Source of the DNA: Dyadobacter fermentans DSM 18053
GTDB taxonomy: Bacteria > Bacteroidota > Bacteroidia > Cytophagales > Spirosomataceae
Assembly (NCBI RefSeq): GCF_000023125.1
Contig: NC_013037.1
Span: 2,294,001-2,358,000, forward strand
Reading direction: 5' to 3'
DNA length: 64,000 nt
Both the position numbers and the translations under genes were made by a program. Positions 1 through 8,705 of this stretch are shown in pieces; within the stretch, counting starts at the first letter, position 1, and every line of letters begins with the position of its first letter. Under the pieces are notes generated by a model. It had not been told where the DNA came from, searched no databases, and was given only the letters and a program-made list of their open reading frames with translations.

Positions 1-546
1 CTGCGCCAGGATTTCAGCGGCTGGGACTTTCGGCTGGTTTTGGGTTTCCAGAGTAAGCGGCTCCAAAACCAGCGGCACATCTCCGTACAAATGATACAAT
101 TGGAAATAATAAAATGCGCGCAAAAACCGCGTTTCTGCCTCGTAAAGCTTCCTGTCAGTTTCCGTTACGTCAGGATTTGCATAGGCTTTAAGCTGGGCAA
201 GAAAAATATTGACCCGCGCAATTGCCTTGTAACTTTCACTGTAAACACCCGACACATAACCACCTGTGGAAGGACTGATGCTGCCCGAAGTGATTTCCTT
301 CGCCGCGCCGGAATTGTGCTGCGCGAAACCATCGTCGGTGAGACAGTTCCAGACCGGCAGCTCCACCGCCCAGGGATCGGCCTGCATGGAAGCATAATTG
401 GCGGTTAATGCTTTGTCAAAATCACTTTTCGTTTTCCAGAAGGTCGAAGTCGAAATCTGGTCGAGTGGATTGAGATCCAGGGAATTGTCACATGAACTGA
501 ACGCCAGCGCCAGCAGCATAAACAGTTTATATTTCTGACTTTTCAT
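1..546 (-). CDS. SusD/RagB-family outer-membrane lipoprotein, 3' part outside window
   Basis: N-terminal 182 codons of a SusD-type surface glycan-binding lipoprotein; the gene runs off the left edge. The start ATG (544-546) overlaps the SusC stop as TAATG, which implies translational coupling. The protein begins MKSQKYKLFMLLALAFSSC, a signal peptide with a lipobox Cys, followed by the typical SusD opening (LDLNPLDQIS, then STSTFWKT). Helical TPR-like sequence with FLRAFYYFQLYHLYGDVPL is also characteristic of the family. With the upstream SusC it should form a lidded, TonB-driven importer. Neighbouring catabolic genes suggest L-fucose or a fucose-containing oligosaccharide as cargo (inference). 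Confidence 0.93.
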   Translation of the reverse strand, partial: MKSQKYKLFMLLALAFSSCDNSLDLNPLDQISTSTFWKTKSDFDKALTANYASMQADPWAVELPVWNCLTDDGFAQHNSGAAKEITSGSISPSTGGYVSGVYSESYKAIARVNIFLAQLKAYANPDVTETDRKLYEAETRFLRAFYYFQLYHLYGDVPLVLEPLTLETQNQPKVPAAEILAQ

Positions 547-3500
547 TATAATCTGAGATTTAAGCCGAATGAGAAAATCTTGTTTTGAGGGTATTGCACA
601 AAGCTGCCGCTGCCGCCGCGCTCGGGGTCGAGGCCGGGGTATTTCGTGGCTGTGATCAGGTTGTCGCCTGAGAAGAACACGCGCAGGTTATCGATACCGA
701 GCTTGTTCACCACCGCTTGCGGCAGTGTGTAACCGAATGTGAGGTTTTTCAAACGCAGGTAGGAAGCATCCTGCAAGAAGTACGAGGACGATCTGCGAAT
801 GCGGTCCGGCGCGCCCCAGCCCCAGTAAATGCGCGGCATCGTAGCCGACGGATTCTCGGGTGTCCAGCGGTTCCGCCAGTCGGTTGTCGGCGGCGAGCCT
901 TGTACAAATGGCACCGTTCCCCAGTTATCGACAAAATATTTAACATTGTTAACCCCCTGAAACAGAACCGATAAATCAAATCCTTTCCAGTTCACATTGC
1001 CATTGAATGCATAGTTCATTCCCGGATAATTGCCCGTCATCGCCACGCGGTCGTCGTCGTTAATGCGGCCGTCGCCATTCACGTCGCGGTAGCGGATATC
1101 GCCGGGCACGGTGGCGTCATTGTATTGTTTCGGCGCAGTGGCCACTTCGTCGGCAGTCTGGAAAATACCGATCATTTCCAGCATATAGTAGGTGTTGTAC
1201 TCCCGGCCTTCCTCGCGGATCCGGTAGCCGTCAATCTCGCGCTGACCAAATTTCACCAGCTTGTTTTTGTAGTGCTCCAAATTGCCACCCACGGTGTAGC
1301 TCAGCCCTGAAAACAAGCCGCTTTTCACCTGGTTACTATAAGAAAGCCCCAATTCCACGCCCGTATTCTGCATGGTACCATTGTTGATCGTCGGCGCGCC
1401 GAGGCCTACTACGCCTGTCACCTGGGAGCTCCTGAGAATGTCCGTCGTCGTTTTACGGTACCAGTCGGCGGTCAGGTTCAGGCCGCGGAAAATGGTGAGG
1501 TCCAGACCGAAATCGGCGATTGTGGTGGTTTCCCATTTGATGTTGGCGTTGGACAGATTCGTCTGCGCGACACCGGAGGATAAATTGGAATCGTCAAATG
1601 AATAGTTTCCGGTAAAGCTGAGAATAGCCTGGTATGGATAATTCCCGATGTTCTGATTTCCCAATTGTCCCCACGAGCCGCGGAACTTGGCGCTGTTCAG
1701 CCAGTTGAGGTTCAGGTCTTTGATAAAATCTTCTTCCGTCAAACGCCAGCCTGCCGAGAAAGAAGGGAAAATACCCCAGCGAGACGCCGACGCCAACCGT
1801 GAAGTCCCGTCGTAGCGCATGTTCGCTTCCAGCAGGTAACGCTCTTTGAAATTGTAGTTCAAACGCCCGAAAAATGAATTGATCGCCCATTGATTCTGCG
1901 AACCATTGGCATATTGAATGGACGGACTTCCGGCGTCGATTTCGCGCAAAATGTCAGTCGGAAAATTCCTGCGGATTGCTTCAAGGTATTGGAAAGTGCT
2001 CTTTTCGGTACTGTAACCTGCCTGCAATTTGAATGCATGATTTTGCCCGAATGTGCGCTCGTAGTCGAGGTACGTAAACAAATTGGTGTAGACATTCTGC
2101 TCGTCCTTCACTTCCAGTCCGCCGCCCAGATCGAGCGTCGCCATGAATGCATTTGTGCGGTAATTGTACAGTTGCAATGGCGGTTTGAAGGATTTGGTTT
2201 TATAAAAATCCGCATTCACCGCGCCTTTGGCATACCAGGTCAGACCTTTGGCCAGATTGACCTCGAACCAACCCTGCGTGTTGGCCGAATAGTCCAGCTT
2301 GTCGCGGTTAATGTGCCCTTCCAGCAGCGCGATTGGGTTTTTATTATTGTATTCCAAATCATACGCCTTGTAAGTAAACTTCCCGCTGCCGTCGGAAAGC
2401 TTGGGCCCGTAGGTGGGCGCCTGCGACATCGCCGACAAAAACATATCTTCCGAGCCAAAAACCGGCGATTCCGTATTCCCGGATTTCAAAGCAATGTTCG
2501 CCCCGAATTTGATCTTTTTGTTGATCTGCGAAGCAATGTTGAGCCGCGCATTGTATCGCTTGAAATCAAATCCTTTCATAATCCCCTTCTGATCCACGTA
2601 GCCGATCGAGGCATTGAAGTGCGTTCCGCCGCGGCCGCCGTCGAAAGTAAGGTTATGCTGGTGCGTGGGCGCGGTGCGGAAAATCAGGCTGAGCCAGTCG
2701 GTGTTCGGGTACAAATTGCGGTCGGTGGCATTGCGGTACTCGTCGATCTGCTGCTGGGAATACAGCCCCGAAGTGAGGCCCGAATTCACGCGCGCTTCAT
2801 TATAAAGCTCCATGTATTCAGCCGAATTGGTGATCAGGTCAAACAGTTTCGTCGGTTTCGCAATGGCGAAATTGCCGTCGTAACGAACACTGAGTTTACC
2901 TTCACTGCCTTTTTTGGTCGTAACCAAAATCACCCCGTTTGCCGCGCGCGCACCGTAAATGGAAGCCGAAGCCGCATCTTTCAGTACCGACACGCTTTCA
3001 ATGTTATTCGGATTCAGGTCGGACATATTGCCCTGCACCCCGTCGATCAGCACAAGCGGATCAGAACCCGCGCCGCTGAATGTGCCCGTGCCGCGGATCC
3101 GCACCGAAATGCCTTCATTACCAGGCTCTCCCCTGCCCTGCGTGACCTGCACACCGGGCATGGTTCCCTGCAACATCGCGGTGGAATTGGTCACGGGTCG
3201 TTTGATCATCTCGTCGCCGCTCACGGTCGCCACGGCGCCGGTAAGGTTCACTTTTTTCTGCGTTCCATAACCGACTACGACTACTTCGCCGAGCTGCTTC
3301 AAATCTTCTTTCATCACCACGTCGATCACGCTGCGACCGCCAACAACTTCTTCCACCGCTTCATAACCGATAAATGAAAATACGAGCGAGGCATTTTCAG
3401 CATTTACCTGCACGCTGTACTTTCCGTTTAAATCTGTTACTGTGCCTGAATTGGTGCCTTTCACGGTGATCGAAACGCCCGGCAAACCGGCATTGTCGCC

Positions 3501-3626
3501 TCCGGAAGTGACTGTTCCCGTGACGGTTACATTCTGAGCCAATACTGTGAGGATAGTTAAAACACTTAATAATAATGTCAGCAACGACTTAACAAGCTGA
3601 CCTCTGGCTAGGGTAAATTTTTCCAT
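546..3626 (-). CDS. SusC/RagA-family TonB-dependent receptor
   Basis: 1026 residues, normal for SusC. A signal peptide ends near residue 30 (LTVLAQ). It is followed by a carboxypeptidase-D-like regulatory domain (GTVTSGGDNAGLPGVSITVK), the TonB-box/plug entry EVVVVGYGTQKKVNLTGAV, a plug with DPLVLIDGVQG and SIYGARAANGVILVTTKKG, and a C-terminal 22-strand barrel ending FSFGLNLRL. It imports a glycan or sugar acid across the outer membrane together with the overlapping SusD. It has its own promoter (3659-3727), separate from the symporter gene that ends upstream at 3742. The substrate cannot be read from the sequence; the fuconate dehydratase next door suggests fucose-like sugars. Confidence 0.95.
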   Translation of the reverse strand: MEKFTLARGQLVKSLLTLLLSVLTILTVLAQNVTVTGTVTSGGDNAGLPGVSITVKGTNSGTVTDLNGKYSVQVNAENASLVFSFIGYEAVEEVVGGRSVIDVVMKEDLKQLGEVVVVGYGTQKKVNLTGAVATVSGDEMIKRPVTNSTAMLQGTMPGVQVTQGRGEPGNEGISVRIRGTGTFSGAGSDPLVLIDGVQGNMSDLNPNNIESVSVLKDAASASIYGARAANGVILVTTKKGSEGKLSVRYDGNFAIAKPTKLFDLITNSAEYMELYNEARVNSGLTSGLYSQQQIDEYRNATDRNLYPNTDWLSLIFRTAPTHQHNLTFDGGRGGTHFNASIGYVDQKGIMKGFDFKRYNARLNIASQINKKIKFGANIALKSGNTESPVFGSEDMFLSAMSQAPTYGPKLSDGSGKFTYKAYDLEYNNKNPIALLEGHINRDKLDYSANTQGWFEVNLAKGLTWYAKGAVNADFYKTKSFKPPLQLYNYRTNAFMATLDLGGGLEVKDEQNVYTNLFTYLDYERTFGQNHAFKLQAGYSTEKSTFQYLEAIRRNFPTDILREIDAGSPSIQYANGSQNQWAINSFFGRLNYNFKERYLLEANMRYDGTSRLASASRWGIFPSFSAGWRLTEEDFIKDLNLNWLNSAKFRGSWGQLGNQNIGNYPYQAILSFTGNYSFDDSNLSSGVAQTNLSNANIKWETTTIADFGLDLTIFRGLNLTADWYRKTTTDILRSSQVTGVVGLGAPTINNGTMQNTGVELGLSYSNQVKSGLFSGLSYTVGGNLEHYKNKLVKFGQREIDGYRIREEGREYNTYYMLEMIGIFQTADEVATAPKQYNDATVPGDIRYRDVNGDGRINDDDRVAMTGNYPGMNYAFNGNVNWKGFDLSVLFQGVNNVKYFVDNWGTVPFVQGSPPTTDWRNRWTPENPSATMPRIYWGWGAPDRIRRSSSYFLQDASYLRLKNLTFGYTLPQAVVNKLGIDNLRVFFSGDNLITATKYPGLDPERGGSGSFVQYPQNKIFSFGLNLRL

Positions 3627-3658
3627 ATTCTTTCATCATTTTATACTATTTGATGGGG

Positions 3659-3727
3659 TAAAATTAGATAGCGCCAAATCGCATTGAAATGGATTAACCT
3701 GATAATAGGATGGATAATACGATTATT
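3659..3727 (-). promoter_or_regulatory. Promoter and AraC-type operator of the susC gene
   Basis: On the minus strand a -7 element TAATTTTA (3659-3666, consensus TAnnTTTG) lies 32 bp before the SusC ATG. Upstream is AATAATCGTATTATCCAT (3710-3727), which matches 16 of 18 bases at 7551-7568 before the SDR gene. In both promoters the GTATTnTCCAT core starts exactly 54 bp before the first base of the -7 box. Here ATCCAT recurs 21 bp downstream (3689-3694), a direct repeat on one helix face as AraC-family activators often use. Binding by the regulator encoded at 7700 is inferred. Confidence 0.6.
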
Positions 3728-3741
3728 TGGAAGCAATCTTT

Positions 3742-5397
3742 TTATCTGAAAAACCAGAATAAAAAGCACATAATGCAAGCGAGCAGCACCGACAGTGTTT
3801 TGTAATTACCGACGCCTTTCCAGCCAGGATTTTGAAGAGATTCAAATGGAGATTTCCAGAAAAGAAGCCGGCTTGCAGCGGTGTGCCGGACAGGAAAAAT
3901 GCGGGAGAAAATAATCTGGATCAAAACACAAAAACAAAACAGGTAAAACGCCATCACCATAAACGGCACCTGACCGATGAGACTTTCAGGGCCTAATTTA
4001 TTGATTGTAAATACAATAACCCCCACCGCCGAGCCGATCCATAAAGTATATTTCGCTGACTCTGCGGAGGCCTTTTCCCAAAAAATTCCCAATAGAAAAA
4101 CGCAGGTAATGGGCGGCGCGATGTGTGCGATAATATCATTTAGTCCATTAAAAATGCTTTCATAACTGTTCAAAAGCGGCAATGTGGCCAGCGAAACGAC
4201 CAATGCAATGGCGGCGGAAATCTTGCCGACACGGATCAGCTCTTTGTCCGAAGCCGCCGGTTTTCTGCGTTGATATAAATCATAGCTAACTAATGTTGAA
4301 ATGGAATTCAACGCGCCGGAAATCTGGCTCATTAATCCCGAAAGCAATGCCGCTACCAATATTCCTACCAAACCTTTCGGCAGAAGCTGCGTGATCATCA
4401 AGGTGTAGATGCCTTTGCTGTTGACCACAGTTTCCCCTTCGGTAACAGTTTGCAATACCGAAATATCCAGTCTGCCGGTTTGCGATAAAGTGTAGGCAAA
4501 AAGTCCGGGCAAAACGAAAATAAAAACGGGCAGAATTTTGATAAAACCACAAAAAAGCGGTCCGATGCGGGCGTGATTTTCATCTTTGGCACCAAGCACA
4601 CGCTGGACAATCGTCTGATCTGCACACCAGTACCAGATACCCAGAATCGGGTAGCCGAGGAAGACAGCATACCACGGCATTCCGCTCGCGTCGCCGTGCG
4701 GCCGCATCATCGAAAGTTTGTCGAGCTGGTTGGTCTGCTGCAACACATTCACCATCGGCTCCCAGCCGCCCATTTTATAATAAGCTGCAATGCTGATGAT
4801 GATTGCGCCAACAAGCAGCACGATCGTTTGAATAGATTCCGTCACCACCACCGCAGTCAATCCGCCGACGATGGTGTAAATGGCGGTAATTACCGAAATG
4901 GCAATGACGCTGGTGTACATATCCACGCCAAAAAGCGTTTGCAAAACGATCCCACCGGCCAATAGTGAAAATGAAATATGCACAATCACAGCCGACACGA
5001 CTGAAATAACGGCCAGCCAGTCGCGGCTTGCGCGGTCGTAGCGCTTTTCCAGGAAATCGGGCAAGGTGGAAACGCCGGAGCGGATGTAAAACGGGGCGAA
5101 AAACAGGGCCAGCAGGATGAGCACAAATGCGGCCATCCATTCAAAATTGCCATTCAGCAAACCCGTATCAAATCCACTCTGCGCCAGACTGACCAAATGC
5201 ACGCAGGAAATATTGGTCGCAAATAATGCAAGTCCGATCGTGGGCCAGCGCAAGGTCTTTCCAGCCAGAAAATAAGCGCCTGCTTCGCTGGAAGAGCCTT
5301 TCGACTGGTTTTTATGTTTTAATCCAGCCCACAAACCGATGACAAAGATCGCGGTAATGTACAATGCGCTGATCGTAATATCGAGGGTATGGATCAT
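3742..5397 (-). CDS. Sodium:solute symporter (SSS/SGLT family)
   Basis: 551 residues with about 13-14 hydrophobic segments, the usual size for SSS transporters. It starts MIHTLDITISALYITAIFVIG and contains the family signature region AGAYFLAGKTLRWPTIGLALFATNIS in the first two membrane segments, then GISxFYW-like sequence YPILGIWYWCADQTIVQRVLG. It should move a monosaccharide or sugar acid into the cytoplasm with Na+. It sits 21 bp after the fuconate dehydratase stop, so it is the third gene of the SDR-dehydratase-symporter operon. Substrate assignment to L-fucose or a related compound rests on context only. Confidence 0.9.
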   Translation of the reverse strand: MIHTLDITISALYITAIFVIGLWAGLKHKNQSKGSSSEAGAYFLAGKTLRWPTIGLALFATNISCVHLVSLAQSGFDTGLLNGNFEWMAAFVLILLALFFAPFYIRSGVSTLPDFLEKRYDRASRDWLAVISVVSAVIVHISFSLLAGGIVLQTLFGVDMYTSVIAISVITAIYTIVGGLTAVVVTESIQTIVLLVGAIIISIAAYYKMGGWEPMVNVLQQTNQLDKLSMMRPHGDASGMPWYAVFLGYPILGIWYWCADQTIVQRVLGAKDENHARIGPLFCGFIKILPVFIFVLPGLFAYTLSQTGRLDISVLQTVTEGETVVNSKGIYTLMITQLLPKGLVGILVAALLSGLMSQISGALNSISTLVSYDLYQRRKPAASDKELIRVGKISAAIALVVSLATLPLLNSYESIFNGLNDIIAHIAPPITCVFLLGIFWEKASAESAKYTLWIGSAVGVIVFTINKLGPESLIGQVPFMVMAFYLFCFCVLIQIIFSRIFPVRHTAASRLLFWKSPFESLQNPGWKGVGNYKTLSVLLACIMCFLFWFFR

Positions 5398-5418
5398 GGA
5401 TAATCGGGTTATTACTTA

Positions 5419-6645
5419 CTAAAATTTGATCAGGTCGCAGCTGCTGCCGGGCTCCTGCGGCGTTTCGTAAACGCCATTTCTGATACGCGCCGGGTGTACA
5501 AAATGCTTCTGCAAATGCGGGATATGCTCCAAAAATAGTGCTTCATGGCCCATACCCATGTGATTGTACAAAACCAGATGCTGATGGAGTTGCCCCATAT
5601 CGCCCACGTGCGGCACGACCGGAATCCCGAATTTTTTACACAACAAGCTGATCGTCAGGAACTCGCTCACCCCGCCTACCCGCACGGCGTCGACCTGGAT
5701 AAATGCGGCGGCATTAGCCTGCAAATAATTTTTGAAGATGACTTTGTTGGGAACATGCTCGCCCAGCGCCAGTTTCACAGGGGCGATTTCCTTTGCCAAA
5801 GTCTGGTGTGCCAGCACGTCGTCGGGGTGCGTGGGCTCCTCGATCCAGTACGGGTTCATGGACGAAAGCTTCTTGCAAATTGAAATCGCATTGGGCAGGT
5901 TCCATTGCTGGTTGGCATCGAGCATGACTTTCGCATTGTCGCCAGCCACCTCGCGGACAATGTGCGCACGCCGGATATCGCGTTCGGGATCAGCCGAACC
6001 CACTTTGAGTTTCATCGCCGTAAAACCTTCCGAAAGTGCCTTGTGACAATTTTCACGCACTTTTTCATCCGAATAGTTAAACCAGCCGACGGACGTATCG
6101 TAGCCCGGATAACCCGTTTTCAGAATACTTTCTCGATCTGACTTCCCAGCTTCCTGCTCCGTCAATATGCTGATCGCCTGCTCTTTGGTCAATTCATCTT
6201 CCAGATAGGAAAGGTCAAGTGTATTGACAATCGCTTCCGGGGAAAGATCCGTGAGCAGTTTCCAGAGCGGCACGCCGCGTTTTTTGGCCCAGAGATCGTA
6301 ACAGGCATTCGTTACCGACGCCAGCGCCAGGTGTACCACGCCTTTGTGCGGGCCGAGCCAGCGGAATTGCTGATCGTCGGACAAACTTTTATAGAACGTC
6401 CCGAAATCGGCCATTAAGTCTTCAATGTCCAGACCGACAAGCTTTTTAGCATAATAATGCGCCGCCTGACAAACCAGCTCATTGCCTTCGCCTAACGTAA
6501 ATGCAAAGCCCGTTCCGACCAATCCGCCGGAATCGAGCAGTTGCGTGACGGCGTAGGAATAGACAGGATCGCGGTGAATGGCGTCGCTGCCCGCGTTGCC
6601 TTCCAACGGAAAACGGGCGTCTTTGACTTCGGTTTTATAGATCAT
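5419..6645 (-). CDS. fucD: L-fuconate dehydratase (enolase superfamily)
   Basis: 408 residues. Dehydrates L-fuconate to 2-keto-3-deoxy-L-fuconate in non-phosphorylative fucose breakdown. Visible active-site residues match FucD/ENOSF1: the KxK base (K212, K214 in MKLKVG), metal ligands D243 (MLDANQQW), E269 (WIEEP) and E296 (LGEHVPN), the D319-H346 dyad (QVDAVRVGG and VVPHVGDMG). The region TGYPGYDTSVGWFNYSDEK is also typical of this subgroup, as is the N-terminal substrate-specificity loop (SDAIHRDPVYSYAVTQLL). It overlaps the upstream SDR gene by 11 bp. Other acid-sugar dehydratase activity is possible, but the residue pattern is close to authentic fuconate dehydratases. Confidence 0.88.
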   Translation of the reverse strand: MIYKTEVKDARFPLEGNAGSDAIHRDPVYSYAVTQLLDSGGLVGTGFAFTLGEGNELVCQAAHYYAKKLVGLDIEDLMADFGTFYKSLSDDQQFRWLGPHKGVVHLALASVTNACYDLWAKKRGVPLWKLLTDLSPEAIVNTLDLSYLEDELTKEQAISILTEQEAGKSDRESILKTGYPGYDTSVGWFNYSDEKVRENCHKALSEGFTAMKLKVGSADPERDIRRAHIVREVAGDNAKVMLDANQQWNLPNAISICKKLSSMNPYWIEEPTHPDDVLAHQTLAKEIAPVKLALGEHVPNKVIFKNYLQANAAAFIQVDAVRVGGVSEFLTISLLCKKFGIPVVPHVGDMGQLHQHLVLYNHMGMGHEALFLEHIPHLQKHFVHPARIRNGVYETPQEPGSSCDLIKF

Positions 6646-7435
6646 GAAAATGGTTCTGTTTGCTGGAAAGCTTCTTGTAGCCCAGTTCCGCGCCGCCGCT
6701 GACGGGGAGAATGCAGCCGGTAATGAAGCGTGCCATATTTGAAATCAGAAAAAGGCAGGCATCGGCGATCACGTCGCCTTCCGGGCAATAACCCAGCGCG
6801 TGAATGTGGTTCAGATAGTCCTCCACCGACTCAGGATCAGGCTGTTGCCGGCTCCAACTACGCAGTAATGGCGTAATGACCCCGGCTGGCGCGACGGCAT
6901 TTACCCGAATCCCAAACGGTGCATAATCCAGCGCCATGGATTTGGTCAATGCATTCACCGCGCCTTTTGTAGCCGTGTAGGCCGCGTGGATTTCCTGGCC
7001 GATCTCCCCTACCAGACTGCCTGTGTTGAGAATATTTCCACCTGTTTTTTTCAGAGCGTCAATGCCATGAAAAGTCGTGTTGTAGATCCCGCCAACATTG
7101 ACCTCAAAGAGTTTACGCCATTCTTCTTCCGAAGTTTCGTGCAGGGCTTTGGACGGGCTGGAAATGCCCGCATTGTTATGAATGACGTCGATTTGACCAA
7201 AAACGGTCAGGCAATGCGCAATGGCATGCTTGACGTCTCGCGACCTGGATACGTCGGCCAGCACAAATTCGGTGGTTTGTTCGCCAAGCTCCAAACTGGC
7301 GCGGGAAATGCTGCGCGGATCATTGCTCACAATGCACAGCCGCGCGCCTGCCTGCTGATAAACTTTAGCGCATTCAAACCCGATACCCTCGGTCCCGCCT
7401 GTAAGAAAGACGACTTTGTCGGCAAGTAGCAGCAT
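6635..7435 (-). CDS. SDR-family dehydrogenase, sugar-acid pathway
   Basis: 266 residues, classical short-chain dehydrogenase. Cofactor motif TGGTEGIGFE near residue 13, NNAGI near 88, catalytic Ser in LNTGSLVG and YTATK for the Tyr/Lys pair, followed by RVNAVAPAGVITPLL. As first gene of the operon with fuconate dehydratase and a symporter it most plausibly oxidises 2-keto-3-deoxy-L-fuconate or L-fucose itself (inference from pathway logic; family membership alone does not fix the substrate). Its promoter at 7500-7568 shares a motif with the susC promoter. The C-terminal extension after the family end (KKLSSKQNHFHDL) overlaps the next start. Confidence 0.85.
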   Translation of the reverse strand: MLLLADKVVFLTGGTEGIGFECAKVYQQAGARLCIVSNDPRSISRASLELGEQTTEFVLADVSRSRDVKHAIAHCLTVFGQIDVIHNNAGISSPSKALHETSEEEWRKLFEVNVGGIYNTTFHGIDALKKTGGNILNTGSLVGEIGQEIHAAYTATKGAVNALTKSMALDYAPFGIRVNAVAPAGVITPLLRSWSRQQPDPESVEDYLNHIHALGYCPEGDVIADACLFLISNMARFITGCILPVSGGAELGYKKLSSKQNHFHDL

Positions 7436-7499
7436 TTTATATAGAAAGTATCATCATGGTTTTAAAAATATCAGTAAATGGAACTGACAATCCGGAAGC

Positions 7500-7568
7500 C
7501 AAAAGTAGGACGACATAAATCCGATTGGTATAGGATATTCACTTATTTTAATGGACAATACGATGATT
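7500..7568 (-). promoter_or_regulatory. Promoter and operator of the SDR-dehydratase-symporter operon
   Basis: On the minus strand TACTTTTG (7500-7507) fits the Bacteroidota -7 consensus, 64 bp before the SDR start. The motif AATCATCGTATTGTCCAT (7551-7568) is the partner of the one before susC, at the same 54-bp distance from the -7 box. A weaker related site (TATTGTCTAT, 7620-7629, plus strand) lies nearer the divergent AraC gene and could be an autoregulatory half-site. The assignment to AraC control is inferred from position. Confidence 0.6.
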
Positions 7569-7699
7569 AACTCAACGACAGAAAATCTCATTTATATCAC
7601 CATCTCAACATAAAATGGAAATATTGTCTATGAAAATGGCTATTATCGTGTCGTAGAAACTCTCATCATGGAAAATTCAATTAAAATCGGCGCCAAATC

Positions 7700-8602
7700 A
7701 TGAGCAACGTTTTCAGAAGAAGGGACGGGTTCGACGGAGAAAAACTGATCAGTTTACCGCCGGGGATTTTGAAGGATGTCGCGCAAAGAAATCCCGCGCT
7801 TTTTCAGATTTACATTACCCATATCGGCTACTTCCCGAAGGCGCTTTTCCATTACCGCGAGCGCCGGAAAGGTTGTGAAGATAATATCCTGATTTACTGC
7901 ATTCAGGGAAAAGGGCATTACGTGATCGGCGACAAGAAATTCGAAGTTTCCGCCAATCAGTTTATTCTGCTGCCGGCAACGGATCAATATATACGTTATT
8001 GGGCCGATCATGACGATCCGTGGACCATTTACTGGGTGCATTTTACGGGTGCCGGGATCGACAATTTTAACCAGTCGCTGCAAATCGCGCCGCAGAAAGG
8101 GCCGGTCGATATTTTGTTCAATGAAAAAACCCTGGATATCTGGCACCGCATTTACCAGAGCCTGGAAATGGGTTACAGCCTGGAAAACCTGGCGAATGCA
8201 ACCATGTGCCTGCATTACTTCACCGCCATGTTCCTTTTCCCCGAAAAGCACCTGACCACAGAAGGCACGGAAAAGACAGACCTGATTACCGAAACCATCA
8301 CGCACATGCGGCTGAATCTGGACCAGAAATTATCGGTAGAAGACATGGCCCGCCAGCACCAGCTTTCCTGCTCGCATTTTTCGATGCTTTTCCGGAAAGG
8401 CACGGGCATGGCGCCGGTCGATTATTTTATCCATTTAAAAATGCAGAAAGCCTGTCAGCTGATCTATGCCAATGAAGGCAAAATCAAGGAAATTGCCATG
8501 AGTCTTGGCTACGACGATCCATTTTACTTTTCAAGAGTTTTTAAGAAAAACATGGGGCAATCCCCTGAACAATATAAGCTCACTGCCAAGAAGTTAGGGT
8601 AA
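7700..8602 (+). CDS. AraC-family transcriptional regulator of the fucose-like locus
   Basis: 300 residues. The N-terminal half is a cupin-type sensing domain (HYVIGDKKFEVSANQFILLP, then IRYWADHDDPWTIYWVHFTG), the C-terminal 100 residues hold two helix-turn-helix motifs (LSVEDMARQHQLSCSHFSMLF and IKEIAMSLGYDDPFYFSRVFKK) ending in the AraC signature with MGQSPEQYK. It is transcribed divergently from the SDR operon across a 264-bp gap containing the shared operator motif, so it is the likely activator responding to the imported sugar or a pathway intermediate. Start chosen at the first ATG giving the complete cupin domain. Confidence 0.92.
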   Translation: MSNVFRRRDGFDGEKLISLPPGILKDVAQRNPALFQIYITHIGYFPKALFHYRERRKGCEDNILIYCIQGKGHYVIGDKKFEVSANQFILLPATDQYIRYWADHDDPWTIYWVHFTGAGIDNFNQSLQIAPQKGPVDILFNEKTLDIWHRIYQSLEMGYSLENLANATMCLHYFTAMFLFPEKHLTTEGTEKTDLITETITHMRLNLDQKLSVEDMARQHQLSCSHFSMLFRKGTGMAPVDYFIHLKMQKACQLIYANEGKIKEIAMSLGYDDPFYFSRVFKKNMGQSPEQYKLTAKKLG

Positions 8603-8705
8603 CACCTCGACTTCAAAATTCGTTTAAAGCACTTGGGGCGGATCGCGTTGCAGGGAGCTTGTTTAATTTAAGTCTGTAAATTTCCGGGCATTATCAATCT
8701 GTTCT

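Noticed and set aside
1890..3377. A 495-codon plus-strand open frame inside the susC gene
   Set aside because: It is antisense to a well-supported SusC with conserved plug and barrel motifs; its own translation shows no domain or signal.
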